Shown here: piece by piece, positions 34,407-43,232 of the stretch
How positions within the stretch are numbered: the first letter of the stretch is position 1
How the letters are laid out: every line of letters starts with the position of its first letter
Source of the DNA: Thalassarchaeum sp002495735
Lineage (GTDB): Archaea > Thermoplasmatota > Poseidoniia > Poseidoniales > Thalassarchaeaceae
Direction: 5' to 3'
Length of the DNA stretch: 64,000 bases
Assembly: GCA_937911265.1 (NCBI GenBank)
Contig: CALDRG010000057.1
Coordinates: 1-64,000, forward strand
Translations under genes and position numbers: made by a program
The notes under the pieces: model-generated
Told to the model about the DNA's origin: nothing
Database searches by the model: none
Seen by the model: the letters and a program-made list of their open reading frames with translations, nothing else

Positions 34407-34694
34407 ATGGGATTCAAGGCCAACGCACGTAAGAAGCGTAATACAGCGTCAGCCACCGCTGGCCCCGGGAAGAAGGAAGACGAGGAATACGTAGGCGAAA
34501 TCAAGTGCGATGTTGCAGGATGCGAAAACTGGTCAGACAAGAAGGTCGGCGGTCGAAAATTAGCCTTCGACAGAGCAGTTGACGTCTGGGGTGAGTCAGG
34601 ACTCACCAAGGACTCGAAGCGAGTCACAATATGCAAGTCGTGCTACAGGTCATGGAAGAAGGCAAAGAAGGACGAGCCTACCGAGTGGACATAG
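34407..34694 (+). CDS. Small conserved-looking basic zinc-ribbon-like protein, unknown function
   Basis: A 95-residue lysine-rich protein. It has a basic N-terminal tail (GFKANARKKRN) and paired cysteines CDVAGC and CKSC, suggesting one zinc site of about 45 residues between pairs. I do not recognise the family. The basic, cysteine-paired composition suits nucleic-acid or ribosome association. It lies 24 bases after purA on the same strand. A GTG at 34398 could add three residues. An AT-rich stretch with A runs follows and may end transcription. Confidence 0.7.
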   Translation: MGFKANARKKRNTASATAGPGKKEDEEYVGEIKCDVAGCENWSDKKVGGRKLAFDRAVDVWGESGLTKDSKRVTICKSCYRSWKKAKKDEPTEWT

Positions 34695-34756
34695 TGAACT
34701 GAGGGGAAAAAGAATTGGTGGGAGAAAAAATCCTAGGATTCTTCTGAATTCTTAAT

Positions 34757-34766
34757 CGTAATAATG
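34757..34766 (+). promoter_or_regulatory. Candidate promoter of the P5C dehydrogenase operon
   Basis: The 133-base gap 34695-34827 is notably AT-rich. CGTAATAATG at this place is the best TATA-like string, about 65 bases before the ATG at 34828. A perfect palindrome AATCCTAGGATT lies just upstream at 34729-34740. Confidence 0.3.
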
Positions 34767-34827
34767 TTAGATGGAATCTTAGAGTGGGATTCGCAATCAT
34801 CAAAGCCAACTTGATTGACCCGCAGCC

Positions 34828-36447
34828 ATGGCGGGACATCCCGATAACGAACCGATTCTCGGATACGCTCCCGGCTCCGAGGAGAGGGCGCTGCTACATG
34901 CAGAGATGGACCGGCAGATGAGCGAGGTTATTGAGATACCATGCATCATCAATGGCGAGGAGGTCTATACCGAGGTCACCGCCACTCAGGTCATCCCTCA
35001 TGATCACGGGCACATCATCGCAAATGTGCATCTGGCAGGAAGGGCCGAGATGGAAGCTGCCTGCGACGCGGCAGTACAGGCCCAACAGGACTGGATTGAA
35101 CTCGGACTTGAGGGCCGTTGTGCCGTGTTCGAGCGCTGTGCAGAATTACTGGCAGGCGACTGGCGCATGAGAGTCAACGCAGCGACGATGCTGAACCAGT
35201 CCAAGACAGCCTTCCAAGCGGAGGTAGACGCGGTTTGCGAACTCATCGACTTCTGGCGCTTCAACTGCCACTACGCGCGCAGCTTCCACGATGACTTCCA
35301 GCCACTCATCTCTCCTGAGGGCGTCCAGAACTCGACTGAGATTAGACCTCTCGAAGGCTTTGTTCTTGCAATCACACCCTTCAATTTCACCAGCATCGCT
35401 GGAAATCTACCCAGTGCGCCAGCGATAGTTGGCTGCACCGCAGTATGGAAACCAAGCCGGAATTCATACCACTCAAACTACGTCCTGATGCAGCTGATGA
35501 TGGAGGCAGGCCTGCCGGCCGGAGTCATCAACTTCCTGCCCGGATCGGGCGCCGAAATCACCGAAATCGCTCTGGCAAATCCTGATTTCGCCGGACTTCA
35601 TTTCACCGGATCGACTGCCACCTTCCAGGGACTGTGGCAAGAAATTGGTCTAGCCCTTCCCAATCTTCGGTCATACCCTCGGATAGTCGGCGAGACTGGA
35701 GGCAAGGACTTCGTTGTCGCTCACCCCGACTGTGACCGCCAGGGTCTACTTGTCGCGCTTCTACGTGGGGCTTTCGAGTTCCAGGGACAGAAGTGCAGCG
35801 CAGCCAGTCGCGCCTACATCCCACAATCCGTCTGGAACGCCATCTCGGATGACCTGTGTGCAGAGATTGGCAAGATTAAGATAGGCGATGCGAGAGATTT
35901 CACGAACTTCATGACCGCTGTGATAGACCAGCGCGCCTTTGACAAGATTACAGGCTACATCGAGCGCTCCCGGGGTCGCGACTGCTGCCAGATTATCGTC
36001 GGAGGTGGCTCGGATGACAGCACGGGATGGTTCATTGAGCCGACAATCATCGTCACCACCAACTCGACCTCGGAGACCATGGTCGAGGAGATATTCGGAC
36101 CGGTACTCACCGTGTTCGTGTACGACGACGATGACTTCGATAACGTCCTGAAGATGTGCGACGAGGCATCCCCGTACGCCCTCACTGGCTCGATTTTCTC
36201 CAGTGACGAGTCCAATATACAGAAGGCGTTCAACGCTCTTCGCTTCACAGCCGGGAACTTCTACATCAACGACAAGCCGACCGGGGCAGTCGTCGGCCAG
36301 CAGCCGTTCGGCGGGGCACGGGCCAGCGGCACCAATGACAAGGCAGGCGGTCCTCTGAACCTGCTCCGCTGGATTAGCCCACGCTCAGTAAAGCGTGCAA
36401 TCGATATCCCACAGGACTGGAGTTACCCGTTCATGGGTGAGGATTGA
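34828..36447 (+). CDS. pruA: 1-pyrroline-5-carboxylate dehydrogenase (ALDH4-like)
   Basis: A 539-residue aldehyde dehydrogenase of the ALDH4A1 type, which oxidises glutamate gamma-semialdehyde (from proline or ornithine) to glutamate. Evidence: the long N-terminal arm (GHPDNEPILGYAPGSEER), ITPFNFTSIAGNL, the catalytic Glu in GETGGKDFVV, the catalytic Cys in GQKCSAASRAYIP, and the C-terminal QQPFGGARASGTNDKAG. The next gene, an SSS symporter, overlaps it by one base, which supports a catabolic uptake-and-oxidation unit. No proline dehydrogenase is in the window. Confidence 0.93.
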   Translation: MAGHPDNEPILGYAPGSEERALLHAEMDRQMSEVIEIPCIINGEEVYTEVTATQVIPHDHGHIIANVHLAGRAEMEAACDAAVQAQQDWIELGLEGRCAVFERCAELLAGDWRMRVNAATMLNQSKTAFQAEVDAVCELIDFWRFNCHYARSFHDDFQPLISPEGVQNSTEIRPLEGFVLAITPFNFTSIAGNLPSAPAIVGCTAVWKPSRNSYHSNYVLMQLMMEAGLPAGVINFLPGSGAEITEIALANPDFAGLHFTGSTATFQGLWQEIGLALPNLRSYPRIVGETGGKDFVVAHPDCDRQGLLVALLRGAFEFQGQKCSAASRAYIPQSVWNAISDDLCAEIGKIKIGDARDFTNFMTAVIDQRAFDKITGYIERSRGRDCCQIIVGGGSDDSTGWFIEPTIIVTTNSTSETMVEEIFGPVLTVFVYDDDDFDNVLKMCDEASPYALTGSIFSSDESNIQKAFNALRFTAGNFYINDKPTGAVVGQQPFGGARASGTNDKAGGPLNLLRWISPRSVKRAIDIPQDWSYPFMGED

Positions 36448-37922
36448 TGGACACACTATTCTCCTACGCACTGCTGCTAGGAACTCTTGGCATTTTCGCC
36501 TATGTCGCCTACAAGGCTGCAACGGATTATGAGATCGACGATGATACCTATCTTTCAGCCCGAGGCACTCAGGGCTGGCAGAGGATCGGCCTGAGCCTCT
36601 TCGCTTCTGGAATGGGAGTCTGGGTGTTACTAGGGCCTTCAGAGGTCGCATACTACGGCGGCTTCTGGGACGTGATGGGGTACGCAGTCTCCTCCTCGAC
36701 ACCGTTCCTACTTCTTGCTTATGTGGGGCCTAAGATCAGAGACAGCCTGCCAGACGGGGTCACCTTGGCAGACTATGTCAGATTACGTTTGGGAAGAAGA
36801 ATGCAGATCTATGTGGGTCTGATTTCTATTCTCTACATGTTCACCTTCCTATTCGCAGAATTCACCGCCATCGGCAAGGTAATGGATGAATTGGTAGGCA
36901 TCAAGCCGCTAATCCCAATGATTCTGGTCGGGGTCGTCACTGCAGCCTACACCGCGTACGGTGGTCTACCAGCCTCTTTGGCCACTGACAGGGTTCAGGC
37001 CTTGGCTATCGCCCTGCTCGTCACAACTCTACTACTCTTCTTGTTCGGAGCCGACATGGGGCAGCTGATCGATGACGCCAAGGCATACAATCCCGATGGG
37101 TTCGACGCGACTTGGTCTCACGGTAGCATGAGCTACATGGGCTCGTTAAAGTCGGGACTGGCCTTGGTAGTCGCCATTACCGCCGCAGAGATGTTCTCTC
37201 AGGGTAATTGGCAGCGAGCCTACGCCTCAGAGGATGACGAAGCCCTACAGAGAGGGGCTCTCCTAGCTGCAGTCATGGTCTTCCCCCTAGTTTTCGTGAT
37301 GGGCATCTTAGGTACTGTGGCTGCTGGCCAGGGGGGTGTGTCCGACCCATCCATTGCTTTCTTCTACCTAGTTGATGGCACTAGCAGCTTGATTGTAGCC
37401 GCCTTCATTGTTCTGGTAGTCTCACTGGTATGCTCGAGTACCGACACACTGCAGAACGCCATAGTAGCGTCTGTGTCCAGGGATATTACGGACGGGAGGA
37501 TGAGTATCGTATATTCGCGGATTGTTACAGTGGCTATGATTCCGCTGGCAATATATCTTGCAACAGGGCCTACAATACTCGGATTCCAGTTCAACGCCTG
37601 GAGCGTATTCGGAATCTTCCTGTTCGCAGACATGTTAGCCGCAGCAACGGTTGCCCCGATCCTATTGACCCTCTGGGGAGGGGTGTCATCGAGAGGTGCC
37701 TTACTCGGATGCTTGGCGGGTCTGGCATCGGTAGCAGTGTACGGGATGATTGAACCTCCTGCGGACTCCCAGTTCTACATGTACCTGATTCATCCAACAG
37801 GGGGCGCAATTCCTGCATCCGATGGTGGTCTGACGAACTTGTGGCCATTCGTCTCAGCCATCATCGGCTCGGCCACAGTAACGGTGGCAGGCTCATATGC
37901 TCTGCCTGACGAAGTCGAGTGA
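36447..37922 (+). CDS. Sodium:solute symporter, possible proline uptake (PutP-like)
   Basis: A 491-residue SSS transporter with about 13 transmembrane helices. Family features: YLSARGTQGW near helix 1, TAYTAYGGLPASLATDRVQ broken across helix 5, and SSTDTLQNAIVASVSRDI in helix 8. Its ATG shares one base with the stop of the P5C dehydrogenase gene (TGATG), and in other prokaryotes such a pairing often carries proline; substrate assignment rests on context only. It differs markedly from the SSS protein at 10499. Confidence 0.87.
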   Translation: MDTLFSYALLLGTLGIFAYVAYKAATDYEIDDDTYLSARGTQGWQRIGLSLFASGMGVWVLLGPSEVAYYGGFWDVMGYAVSSSTPFLLLAYVGPKIRDSLPDGVTLADYVRLRLGRRMQIYVGLISILYMFTFLFAEFTAIGKVMDELVGIKPLIPMILVGVVTAAYTAYGGLPASLATDRVQALAIALLVTTLLLFLFGADMGQLIDDAKAYNPDGFDATWSHGSMSYMGSLKSGLALVVAITAAEMFSQGNWQRAYASEDDEALQRGALLAAVMVFPLVFVMGILGTVAAGQGGVSDPSIAFFYLVDGTSSLIVAAFIVLVVSLVCSSTDTLQNAIVASVSRDITDGRMSIVYSRIVTVAMIPLAIYLATGPTILGFQFNAWSVFGIFLFADMLAAATVAPILLTLWGGVSSRGALLGCLAGLASVAVYGMIEPPADSQFYMYLIHPTGGAIPASDGGLTNLWPFVSAIIGSATVTVAGSYALPDEVE

Positions 37923-38737
37923 TTCATTTGCCCTACTCACATCGGGGCCTCATGGATGAGTCGCCCCCCACTCGCATTCACTCTCTTGTGATGCCTTGGA
38001 GGGGGTTCTGGCGTTCGACGTGGTCACGCCGTGAGATGATGGGCGGATACTGGTTCCCAATCGAGATGTTCCTCTTCGGCATGCTGTGCGTCGCTGTCCC
38101 CTACTTCGGCTCAAACAACATCGCAGAACATTACCTCAGTACGGTTTGGGACCCGGAGATTTGGCTGGACCGCGAGATTCCCGTAGTCAACTGGATGATT
38201 GTCCCATATGCTGCTCTATACCTGTTCTATCCTGCCACGCTCATAATCAGTCCTAGGGACGATAGGGGAAGGGCTGAACTGATTCTGGCAATGCAAGGAC
38301 TAATCCTCGTTACTCTTTTCTGCACCTTCTTCTTCCTTTTCTTCCCGGCTGAGATTGACCTAAGAGATCAACTTGATTTGGATTCTCTAAGTGGAATTGA
38401 AACCTCTTTGTTCAGTTTTATTCACTTCTCTGATAATCCTTGGAACGCATGGCCGAGCCTGCACATAGTCCACTCTTACCTGCTTGCTAGACTGATGACT
38501 TTCTGGGTCAATCGAGAACATGGGGAAAAGCCTCTCGCAAAGGTCTTCCTGGTCTTGCTGTGGGTTGAGTATGTGCTGTTGTGCGTAAGTATCCTGACGA
38601 CCAAGCAGCACTATCTGTTCGATCTGGCAACCGGGCTTGCCACGGCCATGCTGGTGTGGAAACTGTTCGAGTATGCGCTGGGGCTCGCAGAGCGCCAGTC
38701 ACCTGGGCAGATTGCAGAGGACGCCGGATGGGCCTGA
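37919..38737 (+). CDS. PAP2-superfamily integral membrane phosphatase-like protein
   Basis: A 272-residue protein with about six transmembrane helices. The segment NAWPSLHIVHSYLLARL and the later TKQHYLFDLATGLAT correspond to the histidine-containing C2 and C3 motifs of PAP2 lipid phosphatases and inositol-phosphoceramide-synthase-like enzymes. It may act on polyprenyl or archaeal lipid phosphates. It starts with GTG overlapping the symporter stop as GTGA; ATG at 37952 is an alternative. It ends directly against the convergent phosphate-transporter stop. Confidence 0.78.
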   Translation: MIHLPYSHRGLMDESPPTRIHSLVMPWRGFWRSTWSRREMMGGYWFPIEMFLFGMLCVAVPYFGSNNIAEHYLSTVWDPEIWLDREIPVVNWMIVPYAALYLFYPATLIISPRDDRGRAELILAMQGLILVTLFCTFFFLFFPAEIDLRDQLDLDSLSGIETSLFSFIHFSDNPWNAWPSLHIVHSYLLARLMTFWVNREHGEKPLAKVFLVLLWVEYVLLCVSILTTKQHYLFDLATGLATAMLVWKLFEYALGLAERQSPGQIAEDAGWA

Positions 38738-40864
38738 TCAGTTGTACACCATCGGCAGGAAGGCGTTTGCCGCGGTCTCGCATGCATTGGATACATCGTC
38801 GAGACGTTGTAGGACTCGGTACATGTGTACAGCAGCCAGTGGATCGTCCCCGCCGATGCTGAACACGAACCCAGCGGCCCGACTCTCGACCAAGTCAGAC
38901 TCGTGCTCAGCCAGATTGACATCGTCAATCAGTCCTCCAAGCTTCTCTCGGCCGGCCCTAGTGTATCCGGAAAGCGTCAAGTCACGCAGCGCTTCGACAG
39001 TGTCCTCGTAGGTAGCCGCGGTCTTGGCGACTGCTTGTGCCATTTCCTTGAGCAGGGTTTTGGCCTCCGCATTGTCGTAGAGAGGTCTGAAGGAGAGTTG
39101 TTCGGCGACGTTTTGGGCATAGTCGGCAATGCGATCTTGACGAGCTAACATGTGGTAGAAATCATCAGACCTCATCAGCAGATTCCACTTGCCTGAACCG
39201 ACCCTCCTTCTCAAATCATTCTTCACATTGTCAGCGTTCAATTCAGCCGATATTGTCGCCTCGATGGCTTCACTCGGATCCTTTCCGTCCGCTGCGTTGT
39301 TCACTGCTTCCAGCATATGGTTGACCGTGTCCTCGACAGCCACGGCGTGTGTATGGAACAACTCGAAGTAGGTTGAAGCCCCCTTCTCTATATCGCCTCC
39401 TGCATCGGCCAAGGCGTCATCGACAAACACCTCTCCATCGCGAGTGGACCAAATCACATAGAGCACCATAGCGAGTGTGATGGGTATTACAATGAGCATC
39501 TTGATGGGATCCGAGCTGATGGCTACGTAGATCACTATTGAACCAAATCCTGCAGCCGGAAGACTCGCCAGCCAGGAGGCGATAATCTTGCCGAAGACCC
39601 TGAAGTCGACGGCCTTTGCACCCCCTGCTAGCCCTACCCCCACTACTGCGCCTACGAGAGTGTGGGTGGTGGAGACGGGGACAGCGAGGAAGGGCATGGA
39701 GAAGATCAAGACAGTCGTTGCAGCACCAAATGTCGCTGCGAAGCCACGAGTAGGTGTGATGTCAGTGATCTTTCTTCCTATCGTTTCCATCACTCTCCAT
39801 CCCCAGGTGACCACACCGACGGCTATCCCGACGCTTCCCAGAAGAACGAGCCAAGTCGGTACATCAGCCACTGCTTCAATTTGCCCACCGGTCGAAAGAA
39901 CTTGGTAAACAGCGGCCATAGGGCCTATGGCATTGGATCGGTCATTTGCTCCGTGAGCGAAGGCGACGTAGGCAGCGGCGATGACTTGCAACCAGACAAA
40001 TATCCTCTCGACACCATGAAAACCCTCCTTCTCTCCCTTGAAGTCGTAGTTTCTCAGGATGTAGGCCAGAGCCACTGCAGCGATGATAGAAACTATTCCT
40101 GCTAGGATGAGGCTGTTGATTGGGAACCATGCATTATCCATCATCGGGTTCCAAGAACCATTCTCCTTGACTGGCAACCAGTCGTACTTGTTCTCAATCC
40201 AGTCATTATCCTGGGCCTTTGCGAAGAAACCCTTCAGAGCTTTGAACTGCAGTGCGAGGCCAAGCACGAAGAACGTAGGGATAGAAAGTATCGGGGCCAT
40301 CCAGCGCGCGCGCGCTTCAGGATCAGATGTATCGAGAATAGTCTCTCTGATGACCCAGAAGGTGAAGAATGCGAATAGGCCCCCCATCACTGGGCTAGCA
40401 ACCCATGACATAGCGACCTTCTCGACCACCGCCCAGTCGATGAGGGAGGTTTCATGCTGAACCTCCATGACTAACCCGACACCGACGATTCCACCGATGA
40501 TACTGTGAGTAGTCGAAACCGGTAGTCCGTATCTCGTGGCAATAGTTAGCCAGGCCGCCGCTGCCATCATGGCAGCGATGAAGCCATACATTAGGTCATT
40601 CGAAATCGCGTCAACTAGGGCCTGATTGTCGAAATCAACAACTAAGATTCCCTTGCGAACTGTGTCTGTAACTGCATCTCCAGCAAAAAAAGCACCTATG
40701 AACTCAAAGATGGCAGCGATGATTACTGCTTGCTTAAGCGTCAGCGCGCGAGAGCCGACAGATGTTCCCATCGCATTCGCGACATCGTTGGCACCGATAT
40801 TCCACGCAAGATATGCGCAAACCAAAATCGTGACGAACAGAACGAGCCCCATCAGAGGTTCCAT
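38738..40864 (-). CDS. PiT-family phosphate transporter with C-terminal PhoU-like (DUF47) domain
   Basis: A 708-residue fusion. Residues 1-490 contain about ten transmembrane helices and two PiT signatures in inverted halves: GANDVANAMGTSVGS near the N-terminus and GANDRSNAIGPMAAV in the second half. Residues about 500-708 are soluble and helical (YFELFHTHAVAVEDTVNHMLEAVN..., RQDRIADYAQNVAEQL), resembling DUF47/PhoU-like regulators that are normally a separate gene beside pit. The tail probably gates or senses phosphate import. A second in-frame ATG is at 40852. Confidence 0.88.
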   Translation of the reverse strand: MEPLMGLVLFVTILVCAYLAWNIGANDVANAMGTSVGSRALTLKQAVIIAAIFEFIGAFFAGDAVTDTVRKGILVVDFDNQALVDAISNDLMYGFIAAMMAAAAWLTIATRYGLPVSTTHSIIGGIVGVGLVMEVQHETSLIDWAVVEKVAMSWVASPVMGGLFAFFTFWVIRETILDTSDPEARARWMAPILSIPTFFVLGLALQFKALKGFFAKAQDNDWIENKYDWLPVKENGSWNPMMDNAWFPINSLILAGIVSIIAAVALAYILRNYDFKGEKEGFHGVERIFVWLQVIAAAYVAFAHGANDRSNAIGPMAAVYQVLSTGGQIEAVADVPTWLVLLGSVGIAVGVVTWGWRVMETIGRKITDITPTRGFAATFGAATTVLIFSMPFLAVPVSTTHTLVGAVVGVGLAGGAKAVDFRVFGKIIASWLASLPAAGFGSIVIYVAISSDPIKMLIVIPITLAMVLYVIWSTRDGEVFVDDALADAGGDIEKGASTYFELFHTHAVAVEDTVNHMLEAVNNAADGKDPSEAIEATISAELNADNVKNDLRRRVGSGKWNLLMRSDDFYHMLARQDRIADYAQNVAEQLSFRPLYDNAEAKTLLKEMAQAVAKTAATYEDTVEALRDLTLSGYTRAGREKLGGLIDDVNLAEHESDLVESRAAGFVFSIGGDDPLAAVHMYRVLQRLDDVSNACETAANAFLPMVYN

Positions 40865-40901
40865 TGATTCGCGCGCATCGCTGATGGTACTTGACTTCTG
40901 C

Positions 40902-42347
40902 TCATAGCAAACCTACTACGATTTCGGGTTGTGTCAGATAGACTAGCAGACCAATTCCAGCGAACATCATCATCCACGCACCAGTGGCCTTGACTATCCC
41001 TGTAGAGCGTCGCAGGAAGTCGAGCATCGACTGCCGACCGAGGCTGACTAGAACTGTCACGGTTATCATCAGCATAGTGACGGAAAGAATGAGTCCCGCC
41101 ATCCCGAACGCGAAGGCACCGTTGCCGACTACAGCGAGCCAAGCGACGAACGGGAAGACCGCCGCAGCGGTGCAATCTACCGAGGCCGCACTGTAGCCTA
41201 TGCCCCACAGGTACATGTTGCGTCTAGGTGTGAATTGCTCATCCATCTCCGTGGTCTGATAGCGGTCGAGCACACCTTGGACCCAGTTCAGCAAGTGCGA
41301 GGTCCAGCCGAGCAACATGAGTACTCCGAGGATTACCAACAGCAATGCGATACCAATCGCGATGTCATGTAGCACTCCCGAGAGATCAATGATCCCGTCA
41401 AGTCCGAAGATGACAGCTCCGACCGCACCAAAGAAGGTCAATTGACCCAGAGCAGCATAGCCACCGACCTCGAAGGGCTTGGGCATGCTGCCAGAGAGTT
41501 TGCCAGCTTCTTGCAGTTCGTCCTCTCTCATCCCGAGGTTGAGGTAGTAAGCGATGAAAGAGGGGAGCACTGGGAAGGCACAAGGAGAGAAGTAGACCAG
41601 TACGCCCAAGAACAGGCCAATCACGAAGACTCCGGAGAGTGATCGATCTGCCTTCTCAATGCCGAATCGGAGACTATCAGCTTCGCCAGCATTTGCGTTT
41701 GCAACAGCCGAATCGAAGGACGACCATCCATCGAGAGGTGTCCCGGTATTCTCTTTGGCGACGACGTACCCTTCATGGTCGACCACAATCACCAGCGGGA
41801 TGGCTTGGGCAGAGTAGTACTCGACTAGATCGCCTGTGGCGCCATCTTCGAGAATCACGACATCAGTACCACCGTTGGCGACCGGCCACGGCATGTGCTT
41901 GTCGGAGCCCGACTCCCCAAAGGTCGCATTGATGTCTTCGAAAGTCTCGTAGCCATACCAGGATCCAATTGACAGGACCAATACCTCGTATGGCCCTTCG
42001 AGTGTCTGCCAATTCTCGAGATTATGGTCTATATGTGTCTGGACGTAGTGGCAATTCGAGCAGTCCACTGCCATGAAGTCCAGAATGACCACACTTCCGC
42101 GTAGGTCGGACAGACGAATCATCCCCGAATCGTCGGCGATGACGTCATCGATTCCAGTCCTGTTCATCGTAGCGACTTCGAAGTCAGGCACCAGTTCGAT
42201 GTCGTCGGATACCCCATACGCAGATGCTGAGAGACCGAATAGTGCCAAGGACGAATATCCTATGATGCAAAACAAGACTGCGCCAACACCGAATGCTCGC
42301 CAAGTCTCTTTCTGGCGCAGAACATCGAAGTCTAAGCCTGCTACCAT
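40902..42347 (-). CDS. Thioredoxin-CcdA fusion, membrane thiol-disulfide reductant carrier
   Basis: A 481-residue protein. After an N-terminal transmembrane helix (about 19-43) comes an external thioredoxin-like domain with C96-S-N-C99 in FMAVDCSNCH. The C-terminal half is CcdA-like with six helices and two helix-borne cysteines in YFSPCAFPVLPSF and SAASVDCTAAAVFP. CcdA/DsbD proteins carry electrons across the membrane for cytochrome c maturation or disulfide repair. Here thioredoxin precedes the CcdA core, unlike DsbD, where the thioredoxin domain is C-terminal. A plausible partner is the WCPPC surface protein at 23144. Confidence 0.87.
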   Translation of the reverse strand: MVAGLDFDVLRQKETWRAFGVGAVLFCIIGYSSLALFGLSASAYGVSDDIELVPDFEVATMNRTGIDDVIADDSGMIRLSDLRGSVVILDFMAVDCSNCHYVQTHIDHNLENWQTLEGPYEVLVLSIGSWYGYETFEDINATFGESGSDKHMPWPVANGGTDVVILEDGATGDLVEYYSAQAIPLVIVVDHEGYVVAKENTGTPLDGWSSFDSAVANANAGEADSLRFGIEKADRSLSGVFVIGLFLGVLVYFSPCAFPVLPSFIAYYLNLGMREDELQEAGKLSGSMPKPFEVGGYAALGQLTFFGAVGAVIFGLDGIIDLSGVLHDIAIGIALLLVILGVLMLLGWTSHLLNWVQGVLDRYQTTEMDEQFTPRRNMYLWGIGYSAASVDCTAAAVFPFVAWLAVVGNGAFAFGMAGLILSVTMLMITVTVLVSLGRQSMLDFLRRSTGIVKATGAWMMMFAGIGLLVYLTQPEIVVGLL

Positions 42348-42411
42348 GGAATGCCGAATTAGGGTCGACTTTTGATTCCGGCGGGAGTTGTGCTCTCGAG
42401 ACGAGTCATCA

Positions 42412-42421
42412 CGCTTATTGC
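42412..42421 (+). promoter_or_regulatory. TATA-like promoter element of tRNA-Val
   Basis: CGCTTATTGC lies 26-35 bases before the tRNA 5' end. The identical ten bases occur at 48392 upstream of the phosphodiesterase lipoprotein gene, and CGTTTATTAC occurs before mvaS. Confidence 0.45.
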
Positions 42422-42446
42422 CAACTCATGGTCGGATGTGGAGCGC

Positions 42447-42522
42447 GGGCTCGTGGTCTAGGGGTTATGACGTCGCCTTCACATGGCGAAGATCGCAGGT
42501 TCAATTCCTGCCGAGCCCACCA
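42447..42522 (+). tRNA. tRNA-Val (CAC anticodon), CCA encoded
   Basis: A complete cloverleaf: acceptor GGGCTCG/CGAGCCC, short D stem GTC/GAC, anticodon stem TCGCC/GGCGA with loop TTCACAT (anticodon CAC, reading GUG), 5-base variable loop AGATC, and T arm GCAGG-TTCAATT-CCTGC. Discriminator A is at 42519 and the CCA at 42520-42522 is encoded. Its 3' end directly touches the stop codon of the convergent deoC gene. Confidence 0.97.
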
Positions 42523-43227
42523 TCATCCTATGAGCTCATCGAGCAACGACGATGCGCCAATTCTCAGTCTCTCAGGTCCCTCGATGCTCGGGTCCTCAGA
42601 GTTGACCAGTCCGAGCAGGCGATCTACGTCTCCAAGGGTGCTTATCCCTCCAGACAGCTTGACTCCCGGATGGCTACCCATGGTGATGCCATGCCTCATG
42701 ACCTCGAATGCCAGAATCTCTGCCGCCTCGTCGCTACACCCTCCTCGCTTACCTGTACAGCTCTTGACGAAATCAGCTCCTGCTGCCAGCGTCATCCTCG
42801 CAGAGGCGCGCATACTGCGCTCATTGAGCAAAGGAGTCTCGATGATGACCTTTAGAACACAGCCGGCTGAAGCCTCGCGCATAGCAATCAACATTGCCAG
42901 TTCAGACTCTCCAGGAAAGTCCTCACCCTCACGCGGCTCTAGGACGCAATCAATCTCGTCCGCCCCGGCCTGTACTGCTGCACGGATGGCCTCAGACACA
43001 GCAGAGGGATTACTTTCTCCGACAGGGAAACCAGCGGCTACAGCAGCCACAGATATTCCTCTGTCCAACCGACTCTTGACATAAGCGACGTGCTCAGCGA
43101 AGACGCAAATTGCCGCAGGGCGGTACTCATTTGCCTTTTGACATAGCATATCGAGGTCAGCTTCGCTGGCATCATGGTCGAGCAGTGTGAGGTCAAGTAG
43201 ATCGAGCACGCCTCTCGCGTTCATCAT
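42523..43227 (-). CDS. deoC: Deoxyribose-phosphate aldolase
   Basis: A 234-residue class I aldolase (TIM barrel). The Schiff-base lysine is K155 in ADFVKSCTG; D93 (DEIDCVL), the first-lysine strand LKVIIET and the phosphate-binding GVKLSGGIST are all present. It splits 2-deoxyribose-5-phosphate into glyceraldehyde-3-phosphate and acetaldehyde, feeding DNA-derived sugars into central metabolism. It lies 5 bases downstream of serC on the same strand. The second in-frame ATG is one codon later. Confidence 0.93.
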   Translation of the reverse strand: MMNARGVLDLLDLTLLDHDASEADLDMLCQKANEYRPAAICVFAEHVAYVKSRLDRGISVAAVAAGFPVGESNPSAVSEAIRAAVQAGADEIDCVLEPREGEDFPGESELAMLIAMREASAGCVLKVIIETPLLNERSMRASARMTLAAGADFVKSCTGKRGGCSDEAAEILAFEVMRHGITMGSHPGVKLSGGISTLGDVDRLLGLVNSEDPSIEGPERLRIGASSLLDELIG

Positions 43228-43232
43228 ATCAC

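Noticed and set aside
34729..34740. AATCCTAGGATT palindrome as an insertion-site footprint
   Set aside because: No target duplication or transposase remnant nearby; a 12-base palindrome can occur by chance in AT-rich DNA.
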